From: Bacillota bacterium
GTDB lineage: Bacteria; Bacillota; Clostridia; Christensenellales; Aristaeellaceae
Assembly: GCA_023398575.1 (NCBI GenBank)
Contig: JAEWSC010000059.1
Coordinates: forward strand, 1 to 5,440
DNA: 5,440 nt
Reading direction: 5' to 3'
Below are positions 4,546 through 5,440 of the stretch, piece by piece. Both the position numbers and the translations under genes were made by a program. The number at the start of each line of letters is the position of its first letter. Position 1 is the first letter of the stretch. A model generated the notes under the pieces. It worked only from the letters and a program-made list of their open reading frames with translations, searched no databases and was not told the DNA's origin.

Positions 4546-5440
4546 ATGAGTAACATTGCATTGCAGATTGAACGCACTTCTGCCGGATCGGTAGCTGTTT
4601 CAAGCAATGTCATATTTGAGACCATCGTCTACTCGGATGGTAATATAAGCTACAACAATGCCACAGGTGTAATCACTTTCAACGAAGCGGGACGGTATGT
4701 AATCAACTGGTGGGTAGCAACGCAATCCACCTTATCCACCATAGGTGTGGTTTTTGCTTTGAACTCTTCTCAGGGAGATTTCCTGGAAGGCAACTCACCG
4801 CTTAAGACTGACGAGGTCTCCGGGGTAGGTATCATTGACGTAACAGTTGCACCAGTGACTGTTTCGTTGGTTAATGCATCTTCAAGTCAAGTCTTCTACT
4901 CTACTATTGTACCGGTAACCGCGACCTTAGTGGTTGTGGAAGATGATATTGTTGGGCCAACGGGTGAGGTTGGTCCTACTGGTCCGATTGGTCCCACGGG
5001 TGACACAGGTCCTACGGGAGACACAGGAGCTATTGGCCCCACTGGTCCCACAGGCCCTACCGGCCAAACTGGTCCCACGGGTCCCACAGGTCCCACGGGT
5101 CCTACGGGAGACACAGGAGCTATTGGCCCCACTGGTCCCACAGGCCCTACTGGTCCTACTGGTCCTACTGGTCCTACGGGTCCCACTGGCCCGACAGGCC
5201 CTACTGGTCCTACTGGTCCCACGGGTCCCACCGGCCCTACTGGTCCTACTGGTCCCACTGGCCCGACAGGCCCTACCGGCCCAACTGGTCCCACGGGTCC
5301 CACAGGCCCTACGGGTGACACGGGCGCCGTCGGTCCCACAGGCCCTACGGGTGACACGGGTGCTATCGGCCCCACGGGTCCTACGGGAGACACTGGTGCT
5401 ATCGGCCCCACGGGTCCTACGGGAGACACGGGTGCTATCG
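4546..5440 (+). CDS. Collagen-like spore-surface protein with N-terminal C1q/BclA-like domain (3' end missing)
   Basis: The ATG at 4546 follows AGGGGG (4534-4539) by six bases, and the frame stays open to the right edge, giving 298 residues so far. Residues 1-136 form a beta-rich, cysteine-free domain. NISYNNATGVITFNEAGRYV (33-52), then INWWVAT and a closing TATLVVVE (125-132), resemble the C1q/TNF-like trimerising head of BclA-type proteins. From residue 137 there are 54 consecutive Gly-X-Y triplets without a break; 38 are GPT, and threonine fills 46 of 54 Y positions. BclA-like filaments decorate the exosporium of Bacillus spores, with sugars O-linked to threonine of GPT repeats. No Sec signal peptide or classical exosporium leader motif is visible, compatible with assembly by the mother cell. 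The domain order is unusual, since BclA carries this head at its C-terminus. The neighbouring sugar-nucleotide and glycosyltransferase genes suggest glycosylation. A phage-tail or vegetative surface collagen-like protein is less likely. Confidence 0.85.
   Translation, partial: MSNIALQIERTSAGSVAVSSNVIFETIVYSDGNISYNNATGVITFNEAGRYVINWWVATQSTLSTIGVVFALNSSQGDFLEGNSPLKTDEVSGVGIIDVTVAPVTVSLVNASSSQVFYSTIVPVTATLVVVEDDIVGPTGEVGPTGPIGPTGDTGPTGDTGAIGPTGPTGPTGQTGPTGPTGPTGPTGDTGAIGPTGPTGPTGPTGPTGPTGPTGPTGPTGPTGPTGPTGPTGPTGPTGPTGPTGPTGPTGPTGPTGDTGAVGPTGPTGDTGAIGPTGPTGDTGAIGPTGPTGDTGAI
5008..5150 (+). repeat. 53-base perfect direct repeat inside the collagen tract
   Basis: Positions 5008-5060 and 5098-5150 are identical over 53 bases, offset by 90 bases. 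Each encodes GPT-GDT-GAI-GPT-GPT plus most of a further GPT. Identity at all third positions, in a tract whose codons otherwise vary, points to recent duplication or slippage in units of nine bases. Confidence 0.9.
5296..5439 (+). repeat. Four tandem 36-base units encoding GPT-GPT-GDT-GA(I/V)
   Basis: Units start at 5296, 5332, 5368 and 5404. Units three and four differ at one base (ACT versus ACG), units one and two at three bases. All differences are silent except one Val/Ile change. The array ends exactly at the window edge and probably continues. Confidence 0.9.

Larger units (their letters stand above)
4954..5440 (+). repeat. 9-base-periodic Gly-X-Y coding repeat, continuing past the edge
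   Basis: Every third codon from 4954 is glycine (GGN) to the edge, making 54 triplets. Types seen are GPT (38), GDT (7), GAI/GAV (5), and one each of GEV, GPI and GQT, plus GPT runs of up to 21 triplets (5125-5313). Codons at synonymous positions vary freely (CCT/CCC/CCG/CCA, ACT/ACC/ACA/ACG), so the protein pattern rather than the DNA is maintained. Confidence 0.95.

Noticed and set aside
4896..5429. Minus-strand open frame of 177 codons encoding Val-Gly-Pro repeats
   Set aside because: It is the antisense of the plus-strand collagen tract: the complement of GGN-CCN-ACN reads GTN-GGN-CCN, so a repetitive stop-free frame arises automatically. It starts inside the repeat, and the plus strand has a ribosome-binding site, a sensible N-terminal domain and glycine in register.
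4954..5440. Regularly repeated GC-rich DNA that could suggest a CRISPR array
   Set aside because: The period is nine bases, in frame, with no unique spacers, and translates to perfect Gly-X-Y triplets.

Overview
The window suggests a spore-forming member of the Firmicutes (Clostridia, or possibly a Paenibacillus-like Bacillota). The evidence is a DegV/FakB fatty-acid-binding protein, a CgeB-like spore-maturation glycosyltransferase, a BclA-type collagen-like protein, Gram-positive Shine-Dalgarno sites and sigma-K-like promoter motifs. Base composition is near 50% GC by eye and rises in the collagen repeat. The species cannot be named from the sequence.

Layout: positions 1-120 hold the 3' end of an unidentified plus-strand gene. 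A long bidirectional terminator (125-184) separates it from a convergent minus-strand DegV-family gene (207-1073), which has a near-consensus housekeeping promoter (1112-1141). The divergent gap 1074-1286 also holds a palindrome over the -35 box, a small hairpin, a degenerate direct repeat and a sigma-K-like promoter facing right. Rightwards follow a CgeB-like glycosyltransferase (1287-2294), an imperfect terminator, a CapE-type UDP-GlcNAc 4,6-dehydratase/5-epimerase (2420-3442) and an overlapping GT-A/family-2-like glycosyltransferase (3427-4281). The 264-bp gap 4282-4545 carries a second sigma-K-like -10 box, a hairpin and a clear intrinsic terminator, but no convincing gene. The last feature (4546 to the right edge, incomplete) is a collagen-like protein. 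Its beta-rich C1q/TNF-like (BclA-C-terminus-like) domain lies at the N-terminus, followed by an uninterrupted Gly-X-Y tract, mostly Gly-Pro-Thr. It runs on the plus strand and has no stop codon inside the window.

How the genes may work together (inference): CapE makes a deoxy-amino-sugar nucleotide, and the two glycosyltransferases transfer sugars. The threonine-dense collagen stalk would be a natural acceptor, since GPT repeats of Bacillus BclA are O-glycosylated on threonine. The window therefore looks like part of a spore-surface (exosporium/crust) glycoprotein locus. The DegV gene and the left-edge fragment are probably unrelated flanking genes.
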